Below are positions 1-6,716 of a stretch of DNA of 10,196 nt, piece after piece. Origin of the DNA: Euryarchaeota archaeon UBA257 (GTDB lineage Archaea; Thermoplasmatota; Poseidoniia; Poseidoniales; Thalassarchaeaceae). The notes under the pieces were generated by a model. That model ran no database searches, had not been told where the DNA came from, and saw only the letters and a list, made by a program, of their open reading frames with translations. Each line of letters opens with the position of its first letter. Position 1 is the stretch's first letter. The translations under genes and the position numbers were made by a program. The stretch is taken from contig DAJO01000021.1 in NCBI GenBank assembly GCA_002498985.1, forward strand, positions 1 to 10,196, given 5' to 3'.

Positions 1-1
1 A

Positions 2-1693
2 TACGTACCCCCACCCGCTGCAGTTGATCCAAGAGAAATGAATCGGGAGAAATTAGATAAATTACTTGATGAAAGTGATGATGATTTAATTCGAACATTG
101 GCAGCAAGAGGAAATTTAGGGAGAATTTATGGTAGTGCAATTTGTGCTTCGGCCAGTTTAGAAGAAAACCTCAAAGCAAAGGATCTGAATGATGAACAGA
201 GGGAAGTTTTAGATACTGCAATTATCAGTCTTCTTGAAGAATTAGCAAATAATGATTCTAGTAGAATGTGGTTTGAAAATAAAGAAATTTTAGAGAAATG
301 GAATAAAACAAACGATTTGAACGAGAGAGATGAGTTGTCAGGAGAAATAAAGGAAATTTCCCCTATAGATTTGAAATATCTGGATAGTGAATTATCAGTA
401 GAAATAGATACTTTATGCTCAGGTTATGATGCTGCTTTTGGCTCTCATGATGCTTCAGCATTTATCAGAAGAGAAGAAGAAAAACTTATTGAAATCGGAC
501 AGGATGAAGGTGAAAAGAAAGCAAAGTTGGAGAGAAGAGCAGATCAGCAAAGGAATGCTATCGAAAGATTTCTATCGCAAGCTGCAATCAATCAAGAATT
601 AGGAAAGGCAATGCAAGAAAATTGGCCTCATTTAGAAACTATCATGAGTCAATTCAATGAAGCTATTTCTAAATTCACTTGGCAGGAAGTATCAGAAAAA
701 GTTAGGGAAATACAATGGATTGATAGATTGGATCCGAAAAAAGGTACTTTCGTTGCATTTCTACCTGACGAACAGGGTGAACCAGGCGCAAGCGTCACTC
801 TATATGCAAATAAAACGGTGCATCAAAATGCACAAAGATACTTCCAAGATGCAAGAACTCTAAAAGAAAAATCAAAAGGAGCCAGGAAGGCACTAGAGAA
901 TACAGAAAACGCGAAATCAAAACAAGAAAAAAGAAGAAAAAAGGATGTCGCGGCAGGTAGAGTAAGGGGCATTCAGAGAAGTAAAAAATTCTGGTTTGAA
1001 AAGTACAGGTGGGCAATTCTTGATAATGGTCATATTATTGTTGGGGGAAGAGATGCAAGAGGGAATGATACAATTGTCAGGAAACATCTAAATTCTAATG
1101 ATTTGTATATTCATGCAGATTTACATGGTGCACCCTCGTGCTCATTAAAATTAAAAGATGGATTTACAATAATGGGTGACATCTCTGAATCACAAAATGG
1201 CATTAAATCAATGCAAATAGCTCAAAATTTAGGTGAAGGAGTAGATGATGCTAGAGAACTAGATGAGATTATCATTTCTCAAGCCGCTCAGATAGCAGTT
1301 TGCTGGTCTAGGGCATGGGGTAGTGGAGGCGCTGCAGCAACGGCCTTCCATGTTCGACCAAGTCAAGTATCTAAACAAACTGAAAGTGGAGAATCTCTTG
1401 GAAGAGGGAGTTTCGTCGTGAGAGGAAAAAGAACATGGCACAGAGATATGCATTTAGAAATCGGGATGGGAATTGGAGTAATTAATGGCGTACCTCTACC
1501 AGTTTGTGGAACTGTTGAAACTATATCAAAGATATTTGAAAAATGGATTAAAATAATACCAGGAAGAGAAAAAAAGGAGTCCATAGCCAATAAAATAGCT
1601 AAGGCTACTGGCTTAATCCAAGATGATGTACTGGCCTCGCTTCCGCCCGGAGGATGTAGTGTTGAAGATCATGGATTGATGAATAAATCTTAG
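2..1693 (+). CDS. rqcH: RqcH, ribosome quality-control NFACT-family protein (5'-truncated)
   Basis: RqcH binds stalled 50S subunits carrying peptidyl-tRNA and, in the characterised bacterial and eukaryotic relatives, recruits tRNA to add C-terminal tails to the stuck chain. The frame is open to the left edge without a stop. The codons before the ATG at 38 encode a YVPPP-type stretch that fits the NFACT N-terminal domain, so that ATG is internal and roughly the first 120-150 residues lie outside the window. Counting from that ATG, a helix-hairpin-helix-like segment (about 5-45) comes first. A long charged, probably coiled-coil middle (about 140-305) ends in a Lys/Arg-rich run. The NFACT-R (DUF814) domain starts near 313, with GGRDARGND at 336-344 and HADLHGA at 359-365. 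An SRAW...PSQVSK...SGE block (424-453) and a C-terminal PGREKK...LPPGG segment follow. The Asp-Arg motif needed for tailing would lie in the missing part. The family call is firm; tailing activity cannot be judged here. Confidence 0.93.
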   Translation, partial: YVPPPAAVDPREMNREKLDKLLDESDDDLIRTLAARGNLGRIYGSAICASASLEENLKAKDLNDEQREVLDTAIISLLEELANNDSSRMWFENKEILEKWNKTNDLNERDELSGEIKEISPIDLKYLDSELSVEIDTLCSGYDAAFGSHDASAFIRREEEKLIEIGQDEGEKKAKLERRADQQRNAIERFLSQAAINQELGKAMQENWPHLETIMSQFNEAISKFTWQEVSEKVREIQWIDRLDPKKGTFVAFLPDEQGEPGASVTLYANKTVHQNAQRYFQDARTLKEKSKGARKALENTENAKSKQEKRRKKDVAAGRVRGIQRSKKFWFEKYRWAILDNGHIIVGGRDARGNDTIVRKHLNSNDLYIHADLHGAPSCSLKLKDGFTIMGDISESQNGIKSMQIAQNLGEGVDDARELDEIIISQAAQIAVCWSRAWGSGGAAATAFHVRPSQVSKQTESGESLGRGSFVVRGKRTWHRDMHLEIGMGIGVINGVPLPVCGTVETISKIFEKWIKIIPGREKKESIANKIAKATGLIQDDVLASLPPGGCSVEDHGLMNKS

Positions 1694-1718
1694 AAGACTT
1701 TGATATAGTGAAAAAACT

Positions 1719-1727
1719 ACAATTATA
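1719..1727 (+). promoter_or_regulatory. TATA-like element upstream of the dioxygenase gene
   Basis: The 9-mer ACAATTATA lies in an AT-rich stretch 60 bases upstream of the chosen ATG. The same 9-mer occurs at 4423-4431 ahead of ctaA. An archaeal TATA box sits about 26 bases before the transcription start, which would give a start near 1750. No BRE can be confidently called, and such strings are frequent in AT-rich DNA, so this is a weak call. Confidence 0.25.
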
Positions 1728-1787
1728 CTTCTAAATCCGAACGGCCCCAACAGTAATGATTCAAGAGTGAAACGCTATCGGACGTGC

Positions 1788-2864
1788 ATGAGTGGAGAGA
1801 ATTGGACCTATGGGAATTATTTGCAATTAGATGATTTACTAAAATTGCAAGGAGAAGATAGAGGAATTACTTCTGATGAGATGCACTTCATCATTGTACA
1901 CCAAACATTTGAATTATGGTTTAAACAAATAATAAGAGAACTCTCTGAAGTCAGAAATATTCTATGTCAAGAACAGGTTCCTGAGAAAGATATACCTAGA
2001 GCAGTTGAAAGTCTTGGTAGAACTACTGAGATTTTCAAATTAATGGCTACACAATGGTCGGTCATGGAAACATTGACTCCTCAAGGTTTCCTTTCATTCA
2101 GAGACGGATTAGGTTCAGCATCGGGTTTTGAATCTTTTCAAATGAGAAAATTTGAGATATTACTAGGATTAAAAAATGAAGATAGATTATTTGGAATGGA
2201 CCCTATAGATACATTCAGAAAACTAGCAAAAAATAGTGAGAAAGATGCTGATATCTTACAAGATTTAGAAGGTGCCTTAGCAATGCCATCTTTAGAAACA
2301 TCATTAATGAAGTGGATTTCAAGAACACCAATCATGGGTTCGATTTATGGTTCTGAAAATGATTCAGAATCTGTAAAGAAATATGTTAATGAACATCTAT
2401 TAGCACATAAATCAATGGGGGAGGATGCTACTAATAGAATGTCAAGTTATGGCACCTCGGATCTAGAAAAGATGGCTCAAAGATTCAATGCTGCTCATGA
2501 AAGTGCAATTTCGTTCCTTGTCCCCGAAGGAAAAATAAGTAGATCAAGAGCTAGTCTATTATTCATTGAATCATACAGGGAATTACCTCTTTTGGCGTGG
2601 CCGCGGAAATTAATTGATGCTATTGTTGAACTCGAAGAATCAATGGTTAAATGGAGGCATTCCCATGCAAGAATGGTTGAGAGAATAATGGGGAGAAGAA
2701 TAGGTACTGGAGGCACTAGTGGAGTGGACTATTTAGACAAAACATCCCAATACAGAGTCTTCAAAGATTTATGGGCCGTCAGAACAATTTTGGTTAAATC
2801 GGATAAACGACCAGCATTAATTAATCCAGACTTTTATGGATTTTACTCAGAAAAAGAGGCATGA
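1788..2864 (+). CDS. kynA: Tryptophan 2,3-dioxygenase
   Basis: This cytosolic heme enzyme opens the indole ring of L-tryptophan with O2 to give N-formylkynurenine, the first step of the kynurenine pathway. Numbered from the ATG at 1788 (358 residues), the family signatures are intact. TYGNYLQLDDLL is near the N-terminus. HQTFELWF at 38-45 contains the active-site His38. GSASGFESFQMRKFE ends near 123. KWRHSHARMVER carries His293, the expected axial heme ligand, and the GTGGTSGV loop at 306-313 follows. The protein is longer than most bacterial homologues (about 280-300 residues), with the extra length in the middle (about 143-238). A GTG at 1767 would add seven residues. I prefer the ATG because those extra codons (CGC, CGG, ACG, TGC) are unlike this AGA-rich gene, and neither start has a Shine-Dalgarno. 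No formamidase or kynureninase gene is nearby, so whether it serves catabolism or NAD synthesis is open. Confidence 0.93.
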   Translation: MSGENWTYGNYLQLDDLLKLQGEDRGITSDEMHFIIVHQTFELWFKQIIRELSEVRNILCQEQVPEKDIPRAVESLGRTTEIFKLMATQWSVMETLTPQGFLSFRDGLGSASGFESFQMRKFEILLGLKNEDRLFGMDPIDTFRKLAKNSEKDADILQDLEGALAMPSLETSLMKWISRTPIMGSIYGSENDSESVKKYVNEHLLAHKSMGEDATNRMSSYGTSDLEKMAQRFNAAHESAISFLVPEGKISRSRASLLFIESYRELPLLAWPRKLIDAIVELEESMVKWRHSHARMVERIMGRRIGTGGTSGVDYLDKTSQYRVFKDLWAVRTILVKSDKRPALINPDFYGFYSEKEA

Positions 2865-2895
2865 AAACTAGTTTGCTCATCGCACTATTCAAGAC

Positions 2896-2919
2896 CATAA
2901 CCTCACTCGAGTAGTTATG
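2896..2919 (+). promoter_or_regulatory. Inverted repeat enclosing the thiolase start codon
   Basis: CATAAC (2896-2901) is the exact reverse complement of GTTATG (2914-2919), and the second arm contains the ATG start. Inside, CTC (2902-2904) can pair with GAG (2909-2911) around a four-base loop. The centre also holds the 8-base palindrome ACTCGAGT. In RNA this could fold over the start codon; in DNA it could be a protein site. There is no Shine-Dalgarno for this gene. A short repeat of this size can arise by chance. Confidence 0.25.
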
Positions 2920-4077
2920 CCTAAGGCGGTGATATGTGCTTATGCACGGACACCAATCGGGAAATTTAGAGGAGCATTGGCAAATTATTCAGCAACAGAA
3001 TTGGGATCTAAAGTGGTAGAGGAGCTTTTGAAAAGAGCAGAGATAGACCCAAAAAGTGGTATTATTGATCAAGTTTACATTGGCCAAGTATTACAAGCAG
3101 GCTCAGGACAAGCACCTGCAAGACAAGTGGCAATCAACTCAGGATTACCATATTCGACACCTTGTACAACAATTAACAAAGTTTGTGGTTCTAGTTTGAA
3201 AGCAGTAATGATAGCCGCAAGTGATATCATCTCAGGGCATGCGAATGTTATCGTCGCTGGAGGAATTGAATCGATGAGTAATGCTCCATACTTTACAAGA
3301 GGAAAAAACAAAGATGAGATGATAGATTCTAGCTCTTTAAAATCTATCATGATGCATGATGGTTTAACTGACTCTTTTGATGGAACGTCTATGGGGATGA
3401 CTGGAGAAATAGTAGCAGAAGAATTCAATTTGTCAAAAGAACTTGCAGACTCATATGCGGTTAGATCTCATGCATTAGCCAATGCTGCATGGAAAAATGG
3501 ATGGTTTGAAACAGAAATTATAGATATGGAAGAATTAGATATTGATCAAGGCATTAGACCTGGGACAAATATGGAATCGTTGGCAAATTTGAAGACTGTA
3601 TTCAAAGAAAATGGTCAGGTGACTGCAGGTAATGCAAGTCAAGTTTCAGACGGCGCATCCGCAGTCTTAGTATGTTCAGAAGATTTTGCAAGAGAGCAAG
3701 GATGGTCTATTCTTGCGGAAATTGTCGATTATACCACCTCTGGAGTTGAGCCAAGAAGAGTTATGGTAGCCCCTATTACCGCTGTTGAGAAACTTTTGGA
3801 ACGAAATAATTTGGATATTATGCAAATTGATATTTTAGAACATAACGAAGCATTTGCTGCAGCATCTGTTGCTGTACAAATGGCACTCAAAGTTCCAGAG
3901 GACCGATTCAATATTCATGGAGGAGCCGTGGCAATTGGACATCCATTGGGAGCAACTGGGACGCGTTGTTTAATGACTACAATAAATGCTCTAAAAAGAA
4001 CCGGTGGAAAGAAGGGAATTGTCACAATTTGTCTGGGTGGCGGCAATGCTGTGGCTATGTTAATTGAAGTCAAATAA
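2917..4077 (+). CDS. Acetyl-CoA C-acetyltransferase (thiolase)
   Basis: Type II thiolase that condenses two acetyl-CoA to acetoacetyl-CoA, or runs in reverse to cleave 3-ketoacyl-CoA. The 386-residue length is typical. The nucleophile Cys90 sits in NKVCGSSLKAV. The NEAFA motif is at 310-314, His342 is in AIGHPLGATGTR, and the second catalytic cysteine, Cys372, is in ICLGGGNA. The start MPKAVICAYARTPIGKF matches the family N-terminus, so the ATG at 2917 is secure despite no Shine-Dalgarno. It resembles bacterial acetoacetyl-CoA thiolases more than the archaeal mevalonate-pathway thiolase, which is normally encoded beside a DUF35 protein and HMG-CoA synthase; neither is present here. Possible roles are degradation of fatty or amino acids or supply of acetoacetyl-CoA. 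The neighbouring tryptophan dioxygenase hints at catabolism but proves nothing. Physiological direction and chain-length preference cannot be read from the sequence. Confidence 0.93.
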   Translation: MPKAVICAYARTPIGKFRGALANYSATELGSKVVEELLKRAEIDPKSGIIDQVYIGQVLQAGSGQAPARQVAINSGLPYSTPCTTINKVCGSSLKAVMIAASDIISGHANVIVAGGIESMSNAPYFTRGKNKDEMIDSSSLKSIMMHDGLTDSFDGTSMGMTGEIVAEEFNLSKELADSYAVRSHALANAAWKNGWFETEIIDMEELDIDQGIRPGTNMESLANLKTVFKENGQVTAGNASQVSDGASAVLVCSEDFAREQGWSILAEIVDYTTSGVEPRRVMVAPITAVEKLLERNNLDIMQIDILEHNEAFAAASVAVQMALKVPEDRFNIHGGAVAIGHPLGATGTRCLMTTINALKRTGGKKGIVTICLGGGNAVAMLIEVK

Positions 4078-4161
4078 AGGAAAAATTGTCTAATAATTGA
4101 TAATAACGACTGATTAAGTGAGTCAATGCCCTTATGTGGGGGTCGCTGGCCGTTATCCATC

Positions 4162-4419
4162 ATGGTCAAGCCTGCAAGAGCACATACCCGCTTTGAAAAA
4201 GCAAGAATTATCGGCGCACGCGCACTTCAAATTAGTATGGGAGCACCTTTATTTGTCTCAGAAGATGAATTAAGAGATGAGTTCTCAGGAGAATTAATTC
4301 AACTTTATGGGGTCGACGAAGCTAAAGAAAGGGTTGTTTTGGATCCGATGAAAATTGCAACTTTAGAATATATTAAACATAGAATACCAATTGATGTTGA
4401 ACCACATCTTGATGAATAA
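4162..4419 (+). CDS. rpoK: DNA-directed RNA polymerase subunit RpoK (Rpb6/omega homologue)
   Basis: RpoK is the small archaeal counterpart of Rpb6 and bacterial omega and helps assemble the polymerase around the largest subunit. The signature TRFEKARIIGARALQISMGAP (residues 9-29, counting from the ATG at 4162) is unmistakable, and DPMKIATLEYI...IPIDV near the end matches the C-terminal half. Between them lies an extra, mostly acidic segment (about 33-58) absent from the shortest archaeal RpoK proteins, and the tail EPHLDE is acidic. With the 4162 start the protein is 85 residues and begins MVKPARAHTRF, like other RpoK. An in-frame ATG at 4126 would add MPLCGGRWPLSI, which looks unrelated to RpoK and uses GC-rich codons unlike the gene, so I reject it with moderate confidence. 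Neither start has a Shine-Dalgarno. A separate gene starts 37 bases downstream. Confidence 0.92.
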   Translation: MVKPARAHTRFEKARIIGARALQISMGAPLFVSEDELRDEFSGELIQLYGVDEAKERVVLDPMKIATLEYIKHRIPIDVEPHLDE

Positions 4420-4422
4420 AAC

Positions 4423-4431
4423 ACAATTATA
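4423..4431 (+). promoter_or_regulatory. TATA-like element upstream of ctaA
   Basis: ACAATTATA, followed by TCT, lies in the 37-base rpoK-ctaA gap and repeats the 9-mer seen at 1719-1727. Its centre is about 30 bases before the ctaA ATG at 4457, close to the spacing expected for an archaeal TATA box driving a leaderless or nearly leaderless transcript. ctaA has no clear Shine-Dalgarno, which fits that reading. Sequence evidence only; no transcript start is known. Confidence 0.35.
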
Positions 4432-4456
4432 TCTATGACTAACAGGTCGTGAGATA

Positions 4457-5542
4457 ATGGGATTCGAAAGAGTCAGTGTTGAAAAACTGACTACTGTTAT
4501 TATTGGAATAACCGTTTTAGTTATTGCTGCTGGAGGAGTAATTCGAATCTATGATGCGGGAGAGTCATGCCCTGATTGGCCAACATGTTTTGGAACATGG
4601 GGTTTCGATATCTCTGAAGATGAACAGATAGAATGGTTCGATGACAATCCAAGTGAAATAGACTCCAGGGGATCCAGCCACACATATACTTCGTTTCAGA
4701 TATTTACTGAATGGATACATAGACTACTTGCAGGTGCCTTATTAGGTCCATTAGTAATATTAAATTGGTGGATAATAAGGAAAGATGAAGAATTAACCAA
4801 TGAAGTCAAATTAGCTTCGTTAATTTCAGTTCTACTAATAGGATGGCAGGGATTCTTAGGTTATGTAACTGTAAGATTAGATAATTTACATTGGAGTGTC
4901 GCACTACATTTGTCATCTGCTCTACTATTTTTGATGTCACTAATTTGGATTTGGTTAGCTACAGTAAGAGATAAGGAAGAAATACCTAAATGGATAGAAT
5001 TTGATCCAATATTAGCTAAAAGATGGACTAATCGGATTGCGTTATTATCATTTGGTACTTTCTTGACTCTTTTTCTTGGAGTTTTTGTTTCAACCACTCC
5101 GGGTGCGAACCAAGGCTGCGGAGTTTCAGGGTTCCCAGAATCTTGGCCGTTATGTAACAACTCAATATACGAGAAAGTGGTAGACTTTGAGGCTCAGTCT
5201 CAAATCTTACATAGATTATTGGTCAGTATAGTTGGAGTAATTCTAATTTTTACATGCTATATTATTTGGAAAGAAAATAAAGAAGGAGAATATGGTTCCT
5301 TATTATGTAAATGGATTTGGTCATCATCTATTCTATATCTAATAAATGTAGGATTGGGTGGCCTATACGTGCTTTCTGCTAAGATAGAAGGGTTTGAAAT
5401 TGTCTATTTTGAACTGCTATCATTAGTTCATCTAATGCTCGCATCATTAGTATTCATCACAATTACAAGTATACTATTGACTATCCAGGTAGTTACTCTA
5501 CATGAGAAAAAGCATGTAATGAATGATACTATTGCTCAATGA
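4457..5542 (+). CDS. ctaA: Heme A synthase (CtaA/COX15 family)
   Basis: An integral membrane enzyme that oxidises the C8 methyl of heme O to a formyl group, giving heme A for aa3-type oxygen reductases. The 361 residues form about eight hydrophobic helices (near 11-30, 85-106, 117-137, 145-168, 193-214, 250-270, 284-306 and 318-345), the full two-bundle form. All hallmark residues are present: GGVIRI; the loop pair Cys38/Cys44 in SCPDWPTC; Glu85 and His88 in EWIHR; His145 and His151; the second loop pair Cys221/Cys233; His252 in ILHR; and His325 in LVHLMLA. The first external loop, between Cys44 and Glu85, is long and acidic. Some archaea carry a half-size version; this one is of the longer bacterial/mitochondrial type. 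ctaB, the preceding step of the pathway, starts 31 bases downstream, so the two are very likely co-transcribed. The start is the first ATG of the frame; no clear Shine-Dalgarno. Confidence 0.94.
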   Translation: MGFERVSVEKLTTVIIGITVLVIAAGGVIRIYDAGESCPDWPTCFGTWGFDISEDEQIEWFDDNPSEIDSRGSSHTYTSFQIFTEWIHRLLAGALLGPLVILNWWIIRKDEELTNEVKLASLISVLLIGWQGFLGYVTVRLDNLHWSVALHLSSALLFLMSLIWIWLATVRDKEEIPKWIEFDPILAKRWTNRIALLSFGTFLTLFLGVFVSTTPGANQGCGVSGFPESWPLCNNSIYEKVVDFEAQSQILHRLLVSIVGVILIFTCYIIWKENKEGEYGSLLCKWIWSSSILYLINVGLGGLYVLSAKIEGFEIVYFELLSLVHLMLASLVFITITSILLTIQVVTLHEKKHVMNDTIAQ

Positions 5543-5565
5543 CTTTCAAAGACTATTAGCAATAG
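5529..5565 (+). promoter_or_regulatory. Predicted hairpin at the ctaA-ctaB junction
   Basis: CTATTGCT (5529-5536) is the exact reverse complement of AGCAATAG (5558-5565). After a one-base bulge (C5537), AATG (5538-5541) can pair with TATT (5554-5557), with one G-U pair. This gives a stem of about 12 pairs around a 12-base loop. The 5' arm encodes the last ctaA codons and runs to the stop (5540-5542). The 3' arm ends at the first G of the ctaB Shine-Dalgarno. A ribosome finishing ctaA would open the stem, so translational coupling is plausible. No energy calculation was done. Confidence 0.35.
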
Positions 5566-5568
5566 GAG
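5565..5568 (+). promoter_or_regulatory. Shine-Dalgarno of ctaB
   Basis: GGAG with a five-base spacer before the ATG at 5574. It supports that ATG over the longer open frame from 5523, which would overlap the end of ctaA and add 17 residues that do not resemble the family. Confidence 0.6.
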
Positions 5569-5573
5569 TGAAT

Positions 5574-6647
5574 ATGTCAGAGGCAAGGGCACTGGTAAAG
5601 TCGCTCTTTTCTTTGACAAAACCAAGGGTGGTTGTACTATTACAAATTACAGCTATGTGTGCAATTCTATGTCATGATTTAATCGAATCTAACAAGATAA
5701 ATCGAAACACATTAGAAATTATGTTTATTGTATTTATTGGAGGATATCTGACTGCTGGAGGCGCGAATTGTATCAATATGTGGTACGATAGAGATATTGA
5801 CCCAATTATGATTAGAACATCTAAAAGACCCTTGTCTGTTGGAGACATTAGTCCACAGAAAGCTCTTTTATTTGGGATTTCAATCTCAATCATTGGAACT
5901 TTATGGTTACTAGAAATGGCAAATGAGGTTGCTGCATTCTGGGCATTATTCAGTATTCTATTTTATGTTTTTATCTATACAATTTGGCTAAAAAGAACCA
6001 GTGTTCAGAATATAGTTATTGGAGGTATTGCTGGTTCTACGCCTCCAGTAATTGGGTGGGCAGCTGCAGAAGGGGAACTTGATTTAGCGTTTGATACAGC
6101 AGAGAATTTTATTGATTCTATCGTTAATATTGGAGGATACATGCCTTGGTTCATGTTCCTACTAATATTTTTATGGACCCCACCGCATTTCTGGGCTTTA
6201 GCATTGTACAGATCAGAAGAATATGAAAAGGTTGGAGTACCCATGATGCCCAATGTTAAAGGTAAAGAGAGAACATTAATTGAAATGAAAATATATACTA
6301 TATTATTGATTATTTTATCATTAACAACACCATTAGCATATCAGGAGCAAAGCAACTGGTCGGAACTCCCAAATTTGGATTTAAATATCTTTCTTGTAAT
6401 AGTCAATAGTTTGATTTTGAGTATTTGGTATGGGGCAACAGTATGGAAAATAAATACTGAGGAAAATAATGATGAAAATAATAGGATGCCTACTGCCTCA
6501 CATTCATTTTTCGTATCTCTAACTTATCTAGCTGTAATGTTCATAATATTAGTATTAACTAGTAGTAATTACATCATAAATGGGACAATAATAAGTACTG
6601 TATTTATCCTATACATAATTTTCAGAAAAAGGGGTGGAAAGGAATAA
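5574..6647 (+). CDS. ctaB: Heme O synthase (protoheme IX farnesyltransferase, CtaB/COX10)
   Basis: A UbiA-superfamily membrane prenyltransferase that adds a farnesyl chain to heme B to make heme O, the substrate of CtaA. From the ATG at 5574 the protein has 357 residues, near or slightly above the usual family length. It begins MSEARALVKSLFSLTKPRVV, a normal CtaB N-terminus. The first Asp-rich motif is NMWYDRDID (68-76), followed by MIRTSKRPL. Next come GSTPPVIGWAA and the second motif region WTPPHFWALALYRSEEY (201-217), ending in VGVPMMPNVKG. Most of the rest is hydrophobic, with several membrane helices. An unusual hydrophilic stretch rich in Asn and Glu (about 294-306) separates the last helices, and the C-terminus is basic (RKRGGKE). 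A good Shine-Dalgarno sets the start, 31 bases after the ctaA stop. The pair implies a heme-A-containing terminal oxidase elsewhere in the genome. Confidence 0.94.
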   Translation: MSEARALVKSLFSLTKPRVVVLLQITAMCAILCHDLIESNKINRNTLEIMFIVFIGGYLTAGGANCINMWYDRDIDPIMIRTSKRPLSVGDISPQKALLFGISISIIGTLWLLEMANEVAAFWALFSILFYVFIYTIWLKRTSVQNIVIGGIAGSTPPVIGWAAAEGELDLAFDTAENFIDSIVNIGGYMPWFMFLLIFLWTPPHFWALALYRSEEYEKVGVPMMPNVKGKERTLIEMKIYTILLIILSLTTPLAYQEQSNWSELPNLDLNIFLVIVNSLILSIWYGATVWKINTEENNDENNRMPTASHSFFVSLTYLAVMFIILVLTSSNYIINGTIISTVFILYIIFRKRGGKE

Positions 6648-6703
6648 TTAGGGATTCTTTCCCGATGGATTCAAGCACTTGACATATAGTTGCAGAGCAA
6701 AAT

Positions 6704-6710
6704 AGGAGGT
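6704..6710 (+). promoter_or_regulatory. Strong Shine-Dalgarno of the synthase-family gene
   Basis: AGGAGGT, complementary over its whole length to the usual archaeal 16S 3' tail, with a six-base spacer before the ATG at 6717. It decides this start against the TTG at 6690, which opens the same frame nine codons earlier. It is the best ribosome binding site in the window. Confidence 0.75.
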
Positions 6711-6716
6711 AGCCTG

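Noticed and set aside
38..40. ATG as the true start of rqcH
   Set aside because: The frame is open to the window edge and the upstream codons encode YVPPPAAVDP, which fits the family; the protein would otherwise lack its N-terminal domain.
918..946. A-rich run in rqcH as a slippage or frameshift site
   Set aside because: It encodes the Lys/Arg-rich linker expected before the NFACT-R domain, and the frame is intact on both sides.
1767..1787. GTG start for the dioxygenase
   Set aside because: It adds seven residues with codons unlike the gene and no ribosome binding site; it remains possible but less likely than the ATG at 1788.
3075..3428. 117-residue open frame on the minus strand
   Set aside because: It lies wholly inside the thiolase gene, which has intact family motifs; no family resemblance and no start signal. 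A shadow frame, like the other minus-strand frames.
5523..5573. Upstream start of ctaB overlapping ctaA
   Set aside because: The extra 17 residues do not look like CtaB, and GGAG stands correctly before the ATG at 5574.
6671..6682. Dyad TCAAGCACTTGA before the synthase-family gene
   Set aside because: The two-base centre cannot form an RNA loop as written, and there is no second copy to support an operator.
6690..6716. TTG start for the synthase-family gene
   Set aside because: The AGGAGGT at 6704-6710 lies inside this extension and serves the ATG at 6717.
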